Of a stretch of DNA of 42,438 bases, positions 1 through 9,282 are shown one piece after another. This DNA comes from Novosphingobium sp. Lineage in GTDB: Bacteria; Pseudomonadota; Alphaproteobacteria; Sphingomonadales; Sphingomonadaceae. Below the pieces are notes generated by a model. The model ran no database searches. It was given only the letters and a program-made list of their open reading frames with translations, and had not been told where the DNA came from. The position numbers and the translations under genes were made by a program. The DNA lies in the NCBI RefSeq assembly GCF_024642085.1, contig NZ_JAHEBV010000019.1, positions 2,585 through 45,022 of the forward strand. Reading direction: 5' to 3'. Within the stretch, counting starts at the first letter, position 1. Every line of letters starts with the position of its first letter.

Positions 1-1617
1 TCGATCGAACGCGCCGATGCCGCCCGCACGGCCGGTGAACGGATTATCGCCGCGGTTGCTGTCGATGTTGAACGGCTGGCCGATGCCGAATGGCTGGGCC
101 GCACCCTGGCGGAAATTGTCCCTTGTGACGGTGTGGCGACCGCCATCGATGATGATGTCAGCGCCTGGGGTTCGGTGCCGCCGCGCGATGTCATCCCCGA
201 TATCGTCCGGCGCCTGAATGCGATGCGTCCTGGCCAGGTCTTCCACACCGACAGGCTGGCCGATATCATCCCGGAAACCGCAGCATTCAACGCTGCCGCG
301 TCAGGCGTGTTGGCAATCCCGATTTCCCGCCGGCCGCGCGACTACATATTGTTATTCCGGCGCGAGCAGGCCCGAACGGTCAGCTGGGGCGGCGATCCCA
401 CCAAGCCGGTTGACTACGGCCCGAACGGTCCGCGCCTGACCCCGCGCGCCAGCTTTGATGCCTGGCTGGAAGAGGTCAAGGGCCGCAGTTTGGCATTCTC
501 GGATGCCGAGGTTCAGGGCGCCGAAACACTGCGCGCTTCGCTGGTCGAGGTGGTTCTGCAATTGTCCGAAGCAACCGTCGACGAGCGACGCCGCGCCATA
601 GAACGCCAAAACCTGCTGATCGGCGAACTTAACCACCGGGTGCGCAATATCCTGGCGCTGATCCGCTCGATCATGCGCCAGTCGCGTGGCAGCGAACAGA
701 GCCTGGCCGAATATATGCACCAGATCGAAGGGCGGATCGAAGCGCTGGCACGGGCGCATGACCAATTGACCGAACAGCGCTTTGCCGCGGCCGGCCTGCG
801 CCAGCTGATCGAGACCGAGGCCAAGGCCTATCTTGACGCGAAAAGCGAACGCCTGACTGTCGATGGCCCCGCCGTTGCCCTGTCGCCGCTAGCCTATTCG
901 ACATTGGCGCTGGTGGTGCATGAACTGGTCACCAACAGCGCCAAACACGGCGCGCTTAGCGATAGCGGCGCGGTAAGCGTAGCATGGACGTTCGATCCTG
1001 TGTCGGGGCTTGTCATCACCTGGACGGAAAGCGGCGGGCCGACCGTGTCGCAGCCGACGCGCCGCGGCTTTGGCGCGACAGTGATCGAACGGGCGATGCC
1101 GCATGATCTTGGCGGAACCGCGGCTGTCACCTATCCCCCAAGCGGGGTGGAAGCCGTGCTGACGATCCCGCCGCAATATGTCGAATTACAGGGCGATGCC
1201 GACCTTGCCGTGGCCGCGCAGCACCGTTCCGCGCGGCCGGCCAGGGCGGCCACCGGCGGTGTGCCGGAACGGGTGCTGCTGGTTGAGGACAGTCTGCTGA
1301 TCGCGATGGACACCGAAGACGCGCTGCTGGGTTTTGGCGTGAACGAAGTCCGCCTGGCCAGTTCGGTAAGCCTGGCCCTGGAAGAGCTTGACACGCACCG
1401 TCCCGATTTTGCCGTGCTCGACCTTAATCTGGGCAACGAAACCAGCATTCCGGTCGCGCGGCGTCTGGTGGAAATCGGTGTGCCGTTCCTGTTCGCGACC
1501 GGATACGGGGAAAAAGCGATGCTTGACCCTGAACTTGAACGGGTTCCGATCATCGTCAAGCCCTACAACGCCAGTGATTTGCTGCGCGGCATGGGACTGG
1601 GCCCGGTCGCGCGCTAA
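1..1617 (+). CDS. Bacteriophytochrome-type sensor histidine kinase with C-terminal receiver domain (5' end outside window)
   Basis: The frame is open from base 1, so the N-terminal PAS and chromophore-binding GAF domains lie outside the window. A GTG at 133 falls inside the conserved PHY region and is unlikely to be the start. The visible part begins in the PHY domain; the tongue signatures WGGDP (385-399) and PRASF (442-456) are typical of bacteriophytochromes. An HWE/HisKA_2-type kinase follows, with phospho-acceptor His at 634-636 in LNHRVRN and a divergent ATPase domain. The C-terminus is a receiver domain (VEDS, acceptor Asp at 1420-1422 in LDLNLG, conserved Lys in VKP). The likely role is red/far-red light sensing with phosphotransfer to the fused receiver or a separate regulator. 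The bilin-binding residue cannot be checked here. The stop overlaps the convergent rpoN stop. Confidence 0.9.
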   Translation, partial: SIERADAARTAGERIIAAVAVDVERLADAEWLGRTLAEIVPCDGVATAIDDDVSAWGSVPPRDVIPDIVRRLNAMRPGQVFHTDRLADIIPETAAFNAAASGVLAIPISRRPRDYILLFRREQARTVSWGGDPTKPVDYGPNGPRLTPRASFDAWLEEVKGRSLAFSDAEVQGAETLRASLVEVVLQLSEATVDERRRAIERQNLLIGELNHRVRNILALIRSIMRQSRGSEQSLAEYMHQIEGRIEALARAHDQLTEQRFAAAGLRQLIETEAKAYLDAKSERLTVDGPAVALSPLAYSTLALVVHELVTNSAKHGALSDSGAVSVAWTFDPVSGLVITWTESGGPTVSQPTRRGFGATVIERAMPHDLGGTAAVTYPPSGVEAVLTIPPQYVELQGDADLAVAAQHRSARPARAATGGVPERVLLVEDSLLIAMDTEDALLGFGVNEVRLASSVSLALEELDTHRPDFAVLDLNLGNETSIPVARRLVEIGVPFLFATGYGEKAMLDPELERVPIIVKPYNASDLLRGMGLGPVAR

Positions 1618-3101
1618 CGCACTGCCGCCAATGCCTTTTGCCGGCGGCGCTGGACCGATGATCCCAGCCCGATGGCCTCACGGTATTTGGCAACAGTGCG
1701 GCGGGCCAGCTCGAAACCCTTGTCCTTGAGCAGATCGACCAGCGTATCGTCCGACAGGATTTGCTTGGGATCCTCGGCATCGATCAGCTGCTTGATCGCG
1801 GCCTTGACAGCCTCGGCCGATGCGCCGCTTTCACTCCCGGTCGAACCCACGCCCGATGTGAAGAAGTATTTGAGCTCGAACGTCCCGCGCGGGCAATGCA
1901 GGTATTTGTTGCTGGTCACCCTGCTGACGGTGCTTTCGTGCATTTCAATCGCTTCGGCCACTGCCCGCAGGGTCAATGGTTTTAGTTGCGACACCCCTTC
2001 GCGAAAAAATGCGTCCTGCTGCTTGATCAGTTCGCTGGCCACTTTCAAGATGGTCTTGGCCCGCTGATCCAGCGCCTTCACCAGCCAGTTGGCATCCGCC
2101 AGCTTGTCCGACAGCCAGCCGCGAGCCGCCTTGTCATCGCAGGCCCCGCGCATTTCAAGATAGTAACTGCGGTTGACGATCAGGCGCGGCAGGGTCGCCT
2201 GATTAAGCTGCACGGTCCACCCGCCGTCCGCCCCCGGCACGACCAGGATATCGGGCGTGACCGGATCGCCGCCGCCGCTGTCAAAGCGCAGCCCGGGCTT
2301 GGGATCGTAGCTGCGCAGTTCGCCCATCATTTCGGCAAAGTCTTCGTCATCAACCCCGCACATGCGTTTCAGCCGCGCCAATTCGCCCCGCGCCAGCAAG
2401 TCGAGATTGTCGAGCAGCCGGGCCATGCAAGGGTCATAACGGTCCGCCTCGCGCGCCTGCAGGGCAAGGCATTCCGACAGCGTGCGCGCGCCCACCCCGG
2501 TCGGGTCAAGCGACTGGACCACGTCCAGCCCGCGCTGCGCCAGATGGTCGTCCACCCCCAGGTCTGCGGCCAGTTCGCGCAGCGACACTGTCAGATAGCC
2601 CGCCTCGTCCAGCAGGCCGGCAATGTGCCGTGCAACAAATGCGGCGGCCGGATCGGGCGCGGCCGGGCCGATCTGCGCGCCAAGATGATCGGCCAGCGAC
2701 AGCGGCCCGGCGCCGCGCTCGTCAATACCGGGGCCGTCTTCCCCGCCGCCCAGCCGCAGGTCGCGGCCCCAGTCGGCATCGCCGGGATCGCGGTCCCGGT
2801 CGATCGCGGCACTGTCGATATCGAGCGGGCGATCCGCCTCGCCCTGCCCTTCGCCGATCAGCCGATCGACCGGCGAACTTTCCAGCGTGGTGCGGCGCGT
2901 CTCGATTTCGTCGCCCGGGATGTCGCCATCGCCCGGCGCGCCGTCGCCCACTTCCAGCAAGGGATTGGCATCCAGGGCATCGCCGATGAACGTCTCGATC
3001 TCAAGGTTAGACAGCGCCAGCAGCTTGATCGCCTGCTGCAGCTGCGGCGTCATCACCAGCGATTGCGATTGCCGTATGTCGAGGCGGGGCCCCAGTGCCA
3101 T
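1614..3101 (-). CDS. rpoN: RNA polymerase sigma-54 factor
   Basis: RpoN directs core RNA polymerase to -24/-12 promoters and needs AAA+ enhancer-binding activators. The 495-residue length is normal. The N-terminal Gln/Leu-rich activator-interacting region is clear (RQSQSLVMTPQLQQAIKLL, about residues 10-28), followed by an acidic linker (about 50-140), the core-binding region, and the DNA-binding region ending in the RpoN box ARRTVAKYRE at about 466-475. The ATG at 3101 gives the usual MALGPRLDIRQ-type start. It lies 26 bp downstream of lptB on the same strand, the classic alphaproteobacterial order. The hpf and ptsN genes that often follow rpoN are absent, and the stop (TAG) overlaps the phytochrome stop by 4 bp. 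Confidence 0.97.
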   Translation of the reverse strand: MALGPRLDIRQSQSLVMTPQLQQAIKLLALSNLEIETFIGDALDANPLLEVGDGAPGDGDIPGDEIETRRTTLESSPVDRLIGEGQGEADRPLDIDSAAIDRDRDPGDADWGRDLRLGGGEDGPGIDERGAGPLSLADHLGAQIGPAAPDPAAAFVARHIAGLLDEAGYLTVSLRELAADLGVDDHLAQRGLDVVQSLDPTGVGARTLSECLALQAREADRYDPCMARLLDNLDLLARGELARLKRMCGVDDEDFAEMMGELRSYDPKPGLRFDSGGGDPVTPDILVVPGADGGWTVQLNQATLPRLIVNRSYYLEMRGACDDKAARGWLSDKLADANWLVKALDQRAKTILKVASELIKQQDAFFREGVSQLKPLTLRAVAEAIEMHESTVSRVTSNKYLHCPRGTFELKYFFTSGVGSTGSESGASAEAVKAAIKQLIDAEDPKQILSDDTLVDLLKDKGFELARRTVAKYREAIGLGSSVQRRRQKALAAVR

Positions 3102-3127
3102 GGATCAGGTCCCGCGCGGCATCCGCG

Positions 3128-3907
3128 TCACAGGGTGAAGCCTTCGCCCAGATAAAGCCGCTTGACGTTTTCATCTGCGACCAGTTCTTCAGGGGTGCCG
3201 CTGAACAGCACCTGCCCGCCGAAGATCACGCAGGCACGGTCGACGATGTCCAGCGTTTCGCGCACGTTGTGATCGGTGATCAGCACCCCGATGCCGCGGT
3301 TCTTGAGATCGCGGACCAGGTCGCGGATGTCGCTGATCGACAGCGGATCGATCCCGGCAAAAGGTTCGTCCAGCAGCATGATCGACGGCTTGGCGGCCAG
3401 CGCGCGGGCAATTTCGCAGCGCCGCCGTTCTCCGCCAGAAAGCGCCATCGCCGCGCTGGATCGCAGCCGGGTCAGCCCAAACTCTTCCAGCAGGCGTTCC
3501 AGCTCCTGCGCGCGCACGCCCTTGTCGGGCTCCGCCAGTTCGAGCACGCAGCTGATGTTCTGTTCCACCGTCATCCCGCGAAAGATCGACGTTTCCTGCG
3601 GCAGATAGCCCAGCCCCAGGATCGCCCGGCGGTACATCGGCAGCCTGGTAACATCGACCCCGTCCATCAGGATGCGGCCGCTGTCGGGCCGGACCAGGCC
3701 CATGATCGAATAGAAGCAGGTGGTCTTGCCCGCGCCGTTGGGACCAAGCAGGCCCAGCACCTCGCCTTTGCCGACCGACAGCGAAATATCGGTCAGGACT
3801 GCGCGCTTGTCATAGCTCTTGGCAATCGAGATCACTTCAAGCCCGCCCTGCGGGATCGGTTTCATGGCGCTGACAGGGGCGGCGGGAAGGGTTGCGGTAT
3901 CGCTCAT
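3128..3907 (-). CDS. lptB: Lipopolysaccharide export ABC transporter ATP-binding protein LptB
   Basis: This is the cytoplasmic ATPase that powers LPS extraction from the inner membrane by LptB2FG. In the 259-residue protein the Walker A motif GPNGAGKTT is at about 55-63, the Q-loop at about 104 (YLPQETSIF), the signature LSGGE at 156-160 and the Walker B motif LLDEP at 178-182, followed by an H-loop His (TDHNV). YLPQETSIFRGMTVEQNI is characteristic of LptB rather than other ABC ATPases. The first roughly 20 residues are an unusual extension, so the Met at residue 15 could be the true start. It is followed by rpoN. The lptC and lptA genes often found upstream are not present; a divergent membrane-protein gene is there instead. 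Confidence 0.95.
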   Translation of the reverse strand: MSDTATLPAAPVSAMKPIPQGGLEVISIAKSYDKRAVLTDISLSVGKGEVLGLLGPNGAGKTTCFYSIMGLVRPDSGRILMDGVDVTRLPMYRRAILGLGYLPQETSIFRGMTVEQNISCVLELAEPDKGVRAQELERLLEEFGLTRLRSSAAMALSGGERRRCEIARALAAKPSIMLLDEPFAGIDPLSISDIRDLVRDLKNRGIGVLITDHNVRETLDIVDRACVIFGGQVLFSGTPEELVADENVKRLYLGEGFTL

Positions 3908-4110
3908 ATTGCAGCCGATTTACGGGCGTGCGCAGCGCACTGCAACCCGCCTTCTGCGACAATCGATTCAATTTGGCAGGTTTCGTGCATGGTCGGTCCT
4001 GAAAGGCTGCGGCGCCCTTGTTCCAGACAAAGGTTTATCGAGCCTTGATCCCGCCACGCTTCGGTGGTTTACTGCAGATCGGGATTGGATGGAAAAGAAG
4101 GGGACGGTCA

Positions 4111-4497
4111 TTGGCAAAAGCCTGGCTCGACTTCGTACCGCATGCAGCACACACGCCGCGCACGATCGATTGGCGCAAGCGGATGAGCGACAACATTGCC
4201 TACGCACTGCTGGTCTATACCGGCTTGCAAATCTGGATGACAATGGGCGCATTGCGCGGGGCAAGCGGTTCGCTGCTCCCCTATTTTGCGCTGGTCGTGC
4301 TGGTCGTCGCAATCATTCCGGCCTGCCGCCATTTTGAAAAGCGCTGGGCCAGGCTCGATGACGAGCAGGCTGCCGATCCTGCCTTTGTCAGCTTTTTCCG
4401 GCGTGACCGGATCTGGCTGTGGACCCTGGCGATCGGGTTGCCCTTTGCGGTTACCGGCTTGTTCAAACTGCTGGCGATGGTTTTCGGCCACCATTGA
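4111..4497 (+). CDS. Small conserved-type integral membrane protein, function unknown
   Basis: I do not recognise a named family. A 128-residue product is predicted from the TTG at 4111, chosen because a strong Shine-Dalgarno (AAGAAGGGG, 4096-4104) sits about 6 bp upstream; the longer frame from 4018 lacks such a site. After a polar N-terminus (KAWLDFVPHAAHTPRTIDW) there are three likely membrane helices: about residues 32-51 (AYALLVYTGLQIW), 56-75 (LPYFALVVLVVAIIP) and 103-126 (WTLAIGLPFAVTGLFKLL). A charged loop rich in Arg, Asp and Glu separates helices two and three. It is divergent from lptB and precedes pmbA by about 90 bp. Confidence 0.7.
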   Translation: MAKAWLDFVPHAAHTPRTIDWRKRMSDNIAYALLVYTGLQIWMTMGALRGASGSLLPYFALVVLVVAIIPACRHFEKRWARLDDEQAADPAFVSFFRRDRIWLWTLAIGLPFAVTGLFKLLAMVFGHH

Positions 4498-4590
4498 CGA
4501 TTGCCGCGGGTTAATTCCCGCGTCTTCATTGCCGACCCGCTGCACAGTGCCTAGATCGGCGGCTCCCGCCTTTGGAGTCGCCCATCCACC

Positions 4591-5937
4591 ATGCTCGATA
4601 CTGCCCAAGCCCAGGACCGCGTAGCCGCGCTGGTCGAACGCGCCCGCCGCGCCGGTGCCGATGCCGCTGATGCGGTCTATGCGGGCAGCGCTTCGGAAAG
4701 CGTGCAGGTCCGGCTGGGCCAGCTGGAAGATGTCGAGCGGTCGGAAAGCGAACACCTTGATCTGCGCGTCTTCGTTGGCAAACGCTCAGCCTCGATCGGA
4801 TCGAGCGACCTGAGCGAGGCGGCCCTGGCCGAACTGGCGGAACGCGCCGTGGCCATGGCCGGCGCCGCGCCCGAAGATCCCTATGCCGGACTGGCCCCGG
4901 AAGAACGCCTGCTGCGCGGCCCGTTTGCCGATATGCAGCTGTGCGATCCGCACGAGCCCGGACCCCATAGCTTGCGCGCGCGGGCCGAGGCCGCCGAAGA
5001 GGCTGCGCGGGCGATTGCCGGGGTAACCAACAGCGAAGGCGGATCGGCCAGCGCATCGGCGCGAACCTTTGCCCTTGCCACCAGCCACGGCTTTGTCGGT
5101 GCCAGCCACGGCACCGGCCATTCGATCAGCGCCAGCGTTGTCGCGGGCGAAGGATCGGGCATGCAGCGTGATTATGCCTGGCGCAGCGCGCGGCACGCCG
5201 CCGATCTGCCCACGCCCGAGGAAATCGGCACCCAGGCCGGAGAGCGCGCGGTGCGCCGGCTCAATCCCGGCCGGCTGAAAAGCGGCGTGATGCCGGTGGT
5301 GTTCGACCCGCGGGTCGGCGGATCTCTGGTCGGCCATCTGATCGGGGCAATGTCGGGCAGCGCGATTGCCCGGCGCGCCAGCTTCCTGCTGGGCCGCGAT
5401 GGCGAGCAGCTGTTGGCACACGGCATTGCTATCATCGACGATCCCCACCGGACACGCGGGCTTAGCTCGCGCGCTTTTGATGGCGAAGGGCTGGCCACCG
5501 CGCGCCGCCATCTGGTCGAAGATGGCCGCATCACCGGATGGCTGATGGACAGCGCGGCAGCACGCCAGCTGGGCGCCGAACCGACCGGACACGCCGTACG
5601 CGGCCACGGCGGCGCACCCGGTGTTTCGCCCAGCAACGTCCATCTTGAACCGGGCAGCGTCTCGGCTGCCGACCTGATCGGTGATATTGCGGACGGCGTG
5701 CTGGTGACCGAGCTGATTGGCAGCGGCGTCAACGGCGTGACCGGGGATTACAGCCGCGGCGCATCGGGCTTGCGCATCATCAACGGCCAGATCGCCGGCC
5801 CGGTGGCCGAGTTCACCATTGCCGGCAACCTGATCGACATGTTCCGCCAACTGACCCCGGCTGACGATCTTGAATGGCACCGCAGCGTCAACGTGCCGAC
5901 AATCCGCATCGATGGGCTGACAGTCGCGGGCGATTAA
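4591..5937 (+). CDS. pmbA: TldD/PmbA family metalloprotease (PmbA/TldE)
   Basis: The 448-residue product has the length and layout of PmbA (TldE), the partner of TldD in a heteromeric metalloprotease that degrades unfolded peptides and matures some ribosomal peptides. Evidence is the N-terminal LVERARRAGADAADA helix, the VFVGKRSASIGSSDLS strand segment, the central GVMPVVFDPRVGGSLVGHLIGAMSG block, and the family C-terminus with GNLIDMF and VPTIRIDGLTVAG. In the TldD/TldE pair the zinc site is in TldD, so this subunit is expected to lack an HExxH motif, and none is seen. tldD is not in the window. The TAA stop is shared with the convergent ppa stop. Confidence 0.93.
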   Translation: MLDTAQAQDRVAALVERARRAGADAADAVYAGSASESVQVRLGQLEDVERSESEHLDLRVFVGKRSASIGSSDLSEAALAELAERAVAMAGAAPEDPYAGLAPEERLLRGPFADMQLCDPHEPGPHSLRARAEAAEEAARAIAGVTNSEGGSASASARTFALATSHGFVGASHGTGHSISASVVAGEGSGMQRDYAWRSARHAADLPTPEEIGTQAGERAVRRLNPGRLKSGVMPVVFDPRVGGSLVGHLIGAMSGSAIARRASFLLGRDGEQLLAHGIAIIDDPHRTRGLSSRAFDGEGLATARRHLVEDGRITGWLMDSAAARQLGAEPTGHAVRGHGGAPGVSPSNVHLEPGSVSAADLIGDIADGVLVTELIGSGVNGVTGDYSRGASGLRIINGQIAGPVAEFTIAGNLIDMFRQLTPADDLEWHRSVNVPTIRIDGLTVAGD

Positions 5938-6476
5938 TCGGCTGATTTGCTCGCTTCATAGCGGGCGATGCATTCCAGCACGACGCGCTTGGCATCCTCG
6001 GCATCGCCCCATTTGCCGACGCGAACCCACTTTTCCTTTTCCAGGTCCTTGTAGTGGGTGAAGAAGTGTTCGATCTGGGCCAGCACAATCGAAGGCAGGT
6101 CCTGCCGTTCCCCAACGTCCGAATAGTAGGGAAACGTGGTATCGACCGGGACGCAGATCAGCTTTTCATCGCCGCCGTGTTCGTCTTCCAGGTTCAGAAC
6201 GCCAATCGGCCGGGCGCGCACAACGCAGCCAGGGACGAAGGGCGAACGGGCGATGACCAGGGCATCCAGCGGATCGCCATCATCCGACAGGGTGTGCGGC
6301 ACAAAACCGTAGTTTGCCGGATAGCGCATTGGCGTGTGCAGGATGCGGTCAACGAACAGCGCGCCCGAAGCCTTGTCAAACTCGTACTTCACCGGTTCGC
6401 CGCCTACCGGCACTTCGATGATGACATTCAGGCTTTCGGGCGGGTTGTCACCCACGGGGATCATGTCGATGCGCAT
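5934..6476 (-). CDS. ppa: Inorganic pyrophosphatase
   Basis: This soluble family I enzyme hydrolyses pyrophosphate to two phosphates and pulls biosynthetic reactions forward. From the ATG at 6476 the product is 180 residues, the normal bacterial size. The longer frame adds 19 poorly conserved residues, whereas MRIDMIPVGDNPPESLN aligns with family starts. Metal-binding residues are visible in DGDPLD (Asp66, Asp68, Asp71), with the substrate-binding KYEFDKASG segment near residues 30-38 and YPANYGFVPHTL at 52-63. The C-terminal HFFTHYKDLEKEKWV block is typical. It is monocistronic and convergent with pmbA, sharing the TTAA stop bases. Confidence 0.97.
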   Translation of the reverse strand: MRIDMIPVGDNPPESLNVIIEVPVGGEPVKYEFDKASGALFVDRILHTPMRYPANYGFVPHTLSDDGDPLDALVIARSPFVPGCVVRARPIGVLNLEDEHGGDEKLICVPVDTTFPYYSDVGERQDLPSIVLAQIEHFFTHYKDLEKEKWVRVGKWGDAEDAKRVVLECIARYEASKSAD

Positions 6477-6546
6477 AGTGGTCGCGCCTGTAGCCGCGCC
6501 GCTGCTGCACTGCAACACGCGATTGGCAATCAATTATACCGGTACG

Positions 6547-7242
6547 TCAGGCCGTGCCGCCCAGCACGTTGATGGTGAACGCGATCACCCCGATGTTGAA
6601 AATGAACGCCGCCACAGAATGCAGCAGGACTACCTGACGCAGTCGGCCGCTGGTGATCGACACGTCGGATGTTTGAAAAGTCATGCCCAGGGTCATCGAG
6701 AAATAGACGAAGTCCCAATAATCTGGCGCCTTGGTTTCCGGAAATTGCAGCCCGCCAGCATCACCGCCGGTGCCGCCATCGGCTGAATAGAAAACATGGG
6801 CGTAATGCGTGGCATAGACCACGTTGGCAAAGATCCAGATCAGCGCAAGCGTGCCTACCAGCTTGATCATGGCAAAACCGTCGCCAGCCGAGGCCTGCTT
6901 CAGTTCGCCGCTGATCGCGGCCATCACGACCAGTGTCACCGTTGTGGTGATCAACAGCACGAGCGGGCGGTTGGCGTCATTTTCCGCCGCGTGACGGCGC
7001 ATTGCAGCCGGTTCTCCGCTACGCAGCACCGGCCACAGCGATGCCAGAAAAACCAGCGCTGCGCCGTCGAAGGCCAGCGCCGCCCCGTCCTTCCAGTCGC
7101 GCGTCCAGCCCAGCATCTCAAAACCTAAGTAAAGCACCGGGGCCAGCACCAGAAACAGCAGGAACCGCGGCGGGGCAAAACGGTTGCCGATGGTGGCAAC
7201 CGCTGCCTTGGAAGCGGCCTTGGCCCTGCCCCGCTGGGTCAT
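6547..7242 (-). CDS. DUF1345 family integral membrane protein
   Basis: A 231-residue hydrophobic protein with about five membrane helices (around residues 27-45, 57-75, 94-112, 127-147 and 204-228). The conserved block NVVYATHYAHVFY followed by PDYWDFVYFSMTLGMTFQTSDV is characteristic of DUF1345; the second part resembles the pore region of two-TM potassium channels, but no channel function is proven for the family. The N-terminus is short and basic. Its ATG overlaps the stop of the upstream M61 peptidase gene in ATGA (7239-7242), so the two are probably translationally coupled. Confidence 0.85.
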   Translation of the reverse strand: MTQRGRAKAASKAAVATIGNRFAPPRFLLFLVLAPVLYLGFEMLGWTRDWKDGAALAFDGAALVFLASLWPVLRSGEPAAMRRHAAENDANRPLVLLITTTVTLVVMAAISGELKQASAGDGFAMIKLVGTLALIWIFANVVYATHYAHVFYSADGGTGGDAGGLQFPETKAPDYWDFVYFSMTLGMTFQTSDVSITSGRLRQVVLLHSVAAFIFNIGVIAFTINVLGGTA

Positions 7243-9194
7243 TTCTTCGCGGCTTTGACCGGCCGCTTGGGCGCCAGCAGCAGGTCAAGTCCGCCGGGCA
7301 CCTTGTCCGCGCCGGTCTTTTCCAGCCACGGATAGCGCAGGCCGCCCTTGTAATCGATCTTGACCGTCTGGAACCGGTCACCGCGCTGGAACAGCAGCTC
7401 TAGGGGAGCGCCAGCCTTGGCTGCCGTAACAGCCTTTTTCAGCGCATCGCCATCATAGGTCAGCCCGTTGACCGCGACAATCTTCGATCCGGTCACCACG
7501 CCGGCGTTAAACGCTGCGCCGTCCCACTGGGTTGCGACGACCTTGGCATCCTTGTCAATCACCACGCCCAGCGAATAGGCCAGGTTGTTGACTTTGGCCT
7601 CGGCAAAGCGGGCCTTGTCATAGGGGTTGGGTTCATCCTTCCAGATCAGCTTGTAGCCGCCCTTTTCGATCCCCTGGAGCGGGGCGGGCTGTCCGGGCGA
7701 ATTGATCTTGGCGTCGATAAACCGCTTCCAGTCATAAGGATGGACCTGGTTCAGCTTGGTGACGATCTCGTCCACTTCGAACGGAATCTCGCCATAATCG
7801 CCGTCGTTCATGCCGAAAAACAGCTTGGCGAAATCGTCGATGCTTTTCCTGCCGCCGGTGCCGGCGCGGATGATCTGATCGGCTTCCAGCCAGACCAGCG
7901 CGCCTTCGGTGTAGTAATCCTCGCTGCGGGCAAGGCTGGCAAACGGCTTGGGCTTGCGCGCGGCAAAGACCGGATCGTTGCCGGTGTCTTCAACCGAACG
8001 CCAGCGCCGCCCGGCCTGTTCGGAAAACCCGCCGGCCCAGGTGGCCAGCTGGCCCAGCACGATCGGCTTGCTTTGCAGGCCGGAACGCGCGGCCAGCACC
8101 AGGCCCCAGAACTGATCCTGGCCTTCATAGGTCCACAACAGATCGCCCTGCATCGGCTGGCGATAGTCGGGTGTCCACAGCCGTGCCGGACGGCGGAACT
8201 TGCCGGACCACGAATGGCCGTATTCGTGCGGCAACAGCCCGCGATCCCATTCCTGCTTGTCCCATTCGGTAAAGGCCGCAGGCTCCAGCTGGTTCTCGCT
8301 TGACCGGTGGTGTTCCAGGCCGATCCCGCCGATCTTGTCGGACAGCGCCAGCAGAAACTCGTAATGATCGAAATGGTTGGCGCCGAAGGCCAGCCGCGCT
8401 TCGGTTACCAGCGCCCTGTGCGCGTCGATATGTTCGCTCTTGGCTTCCAGCTGTTCGGGCTTGTCGGCCATGACGTTGAGCGTGACCTTCTGGCCCAGGT
8501 CCCACTTCTTGAAATAGCGCCCGGCAAAGATCGGCGAATCGACCAGCACTTCGTAATTGACCGGCGCCCAGGCCCAGCGGTTGTTCAGCTGGCTTTGCCC
8601 GTCAAGCGCCGTCGCCGCGGTAAAGCCGGCAGGCAGAGTGACAAACGGTTTGAACTGGATCTGCCGCACATAGTGGCCGGCGGGATAAAGGCTGACCCGT
8701 TCCCACTGCAGATTGACCATGTCCGGGGTCATGCTGATCCGCCCTTCACTGGACTGAAGCGGCGACGTGTGGATGAACTTGGCCACGACTTCGCTCACCG
8801 CGACATCGGCGGGCAGGGTTACATGAAACGCAAACACCTCGACCGGGTCGCGCTTCCATTCCAGTTTGCGGCCACCGGCGGTGAACGTCAGGTCGACCAG
8901 CTCGGCCAGGGGGCCGCGCGGGCCGTGGTTGCCGGGCAGCCACTGCGGATACAGCAGGGTCAGCGTGCGGGTCCCGGCGGCCACGGGGATTGTCTCGGTC
9001 ACGCGGTAGACGCCGCGCACCGTATCGCTGGCATCGATGTCCAGCGTGATCGTACCGGGATAGGGCACATCTTTTGCATCGGGCACGGTCTGCACGATCG
9101 GCACCGCGCTGGGCGCGGAATTGGCGGCAAGCGCGGGGTTGGAAACGAGGGCGGCGGAGGCAAGAAGCGTTGCGACGACAGTGTTGTGGATCAT
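7239..9194 (-). CDS. M61 family (glycyl aminopeptidase-like) metallopeptidase with PDZ domain, exported
   Basis: The start chosen is the ATG at 9194, because it is directly followed by a good signal peptide ([19 protein letters not shown], cleavage near ALA-AN); the frame upstream runs into the hisS promoter region. The 651-residue product has an N-terminal beta domain, then a thermolysin-like catalytic domain with the zinc motif HEYGH at residues 323-327 followed by SW, and a C-terminal PDZ domain (about 545-625, around [21 protein letters not shown]). It fits M61 zinc aminopeptidases acting in the periplasm on peptides with small N-terminal residues; the substrate here is unknown. It is divergent from hisS and overlaps the DUF1345 gene by 4 bp. 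Confidence 0.9.
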   Translation of the reverse strand: MIHNTVVATLLASAALVSNPALAANSAPSAVPIVQTVPDAKDVPYPGTITLDIDASDTVRGVYRVTETIPVAAGTRTLTLLYPQWLPGNHGPRGPLAELVDLTFTAGGRKLEWKRDPVEVFAFHVTLPADVAVSEVVAKFIHTSPLQSSEGRISMTPDMVNLQWERVSLYPAGHYVRQIQFKPFVTLPAGFTAATALDGQSQLNNRWAWAPVNYEVLVDSPIFAGRYFKKWDLGQKVTLNVMADKPEQLEAKSEHIDAHRALVTEARLAFGANHFDHYEFLLALSDKIGGIGLEHHRSSENQLEPAAFTEWDKQEWDRGLLPHEYGHSWSGKFRRPARLWTPDYRQPMQGDLLWTYEGQDQFWGLVLAARSGLQSKPIVLGQLATWAGGFSEQAGRRWRSVEDTGNDPVFAARKPKPFASLARSEDYYTEGALVWLEADQIIRAGTGGRKSIDDFAKLFFGMNDGDYGEIPFEVDEIVTKLNQVHPYDWKRFIDAKINSPGQPAPLQGIEKGGYKLIWKDEPNPYDKARFAEAKVNNLAYSLGVVIDKDAKVVATQWDGAAFNAGVVTGSKIVAVNGLTYDGDALKKAVTAAKAGAPLELLFQRGDRFQTVKIDYKGGLRYPWLEKTGADKVPGGLDLLLAPKRPVKAAKK

Positions 9195-9282
9195 GCGGCT
9201 GTCATGCCGAACCTTGCGCGGGCGCGCAATGGTTTCGCCGGTGGCTTTTCGACCAAGGACAAACAGGGTAGGGGCCAGCGCC

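Noticed and set aside
1986..3155. 389-codon open frame on the plus strand opposite rpoN
   Set aside because: Antisense to an intact rpoN. Its composition (Gln, His, Arg, Ala) is typical of a GC-rich shadow frame, and it has no domain or ribosome-binding site.
4786..5880. 364-codon open frame opposite pmbA
   Set aside because: It lies wholly within a well-supported gene on the other strand and has no recognisable motif.
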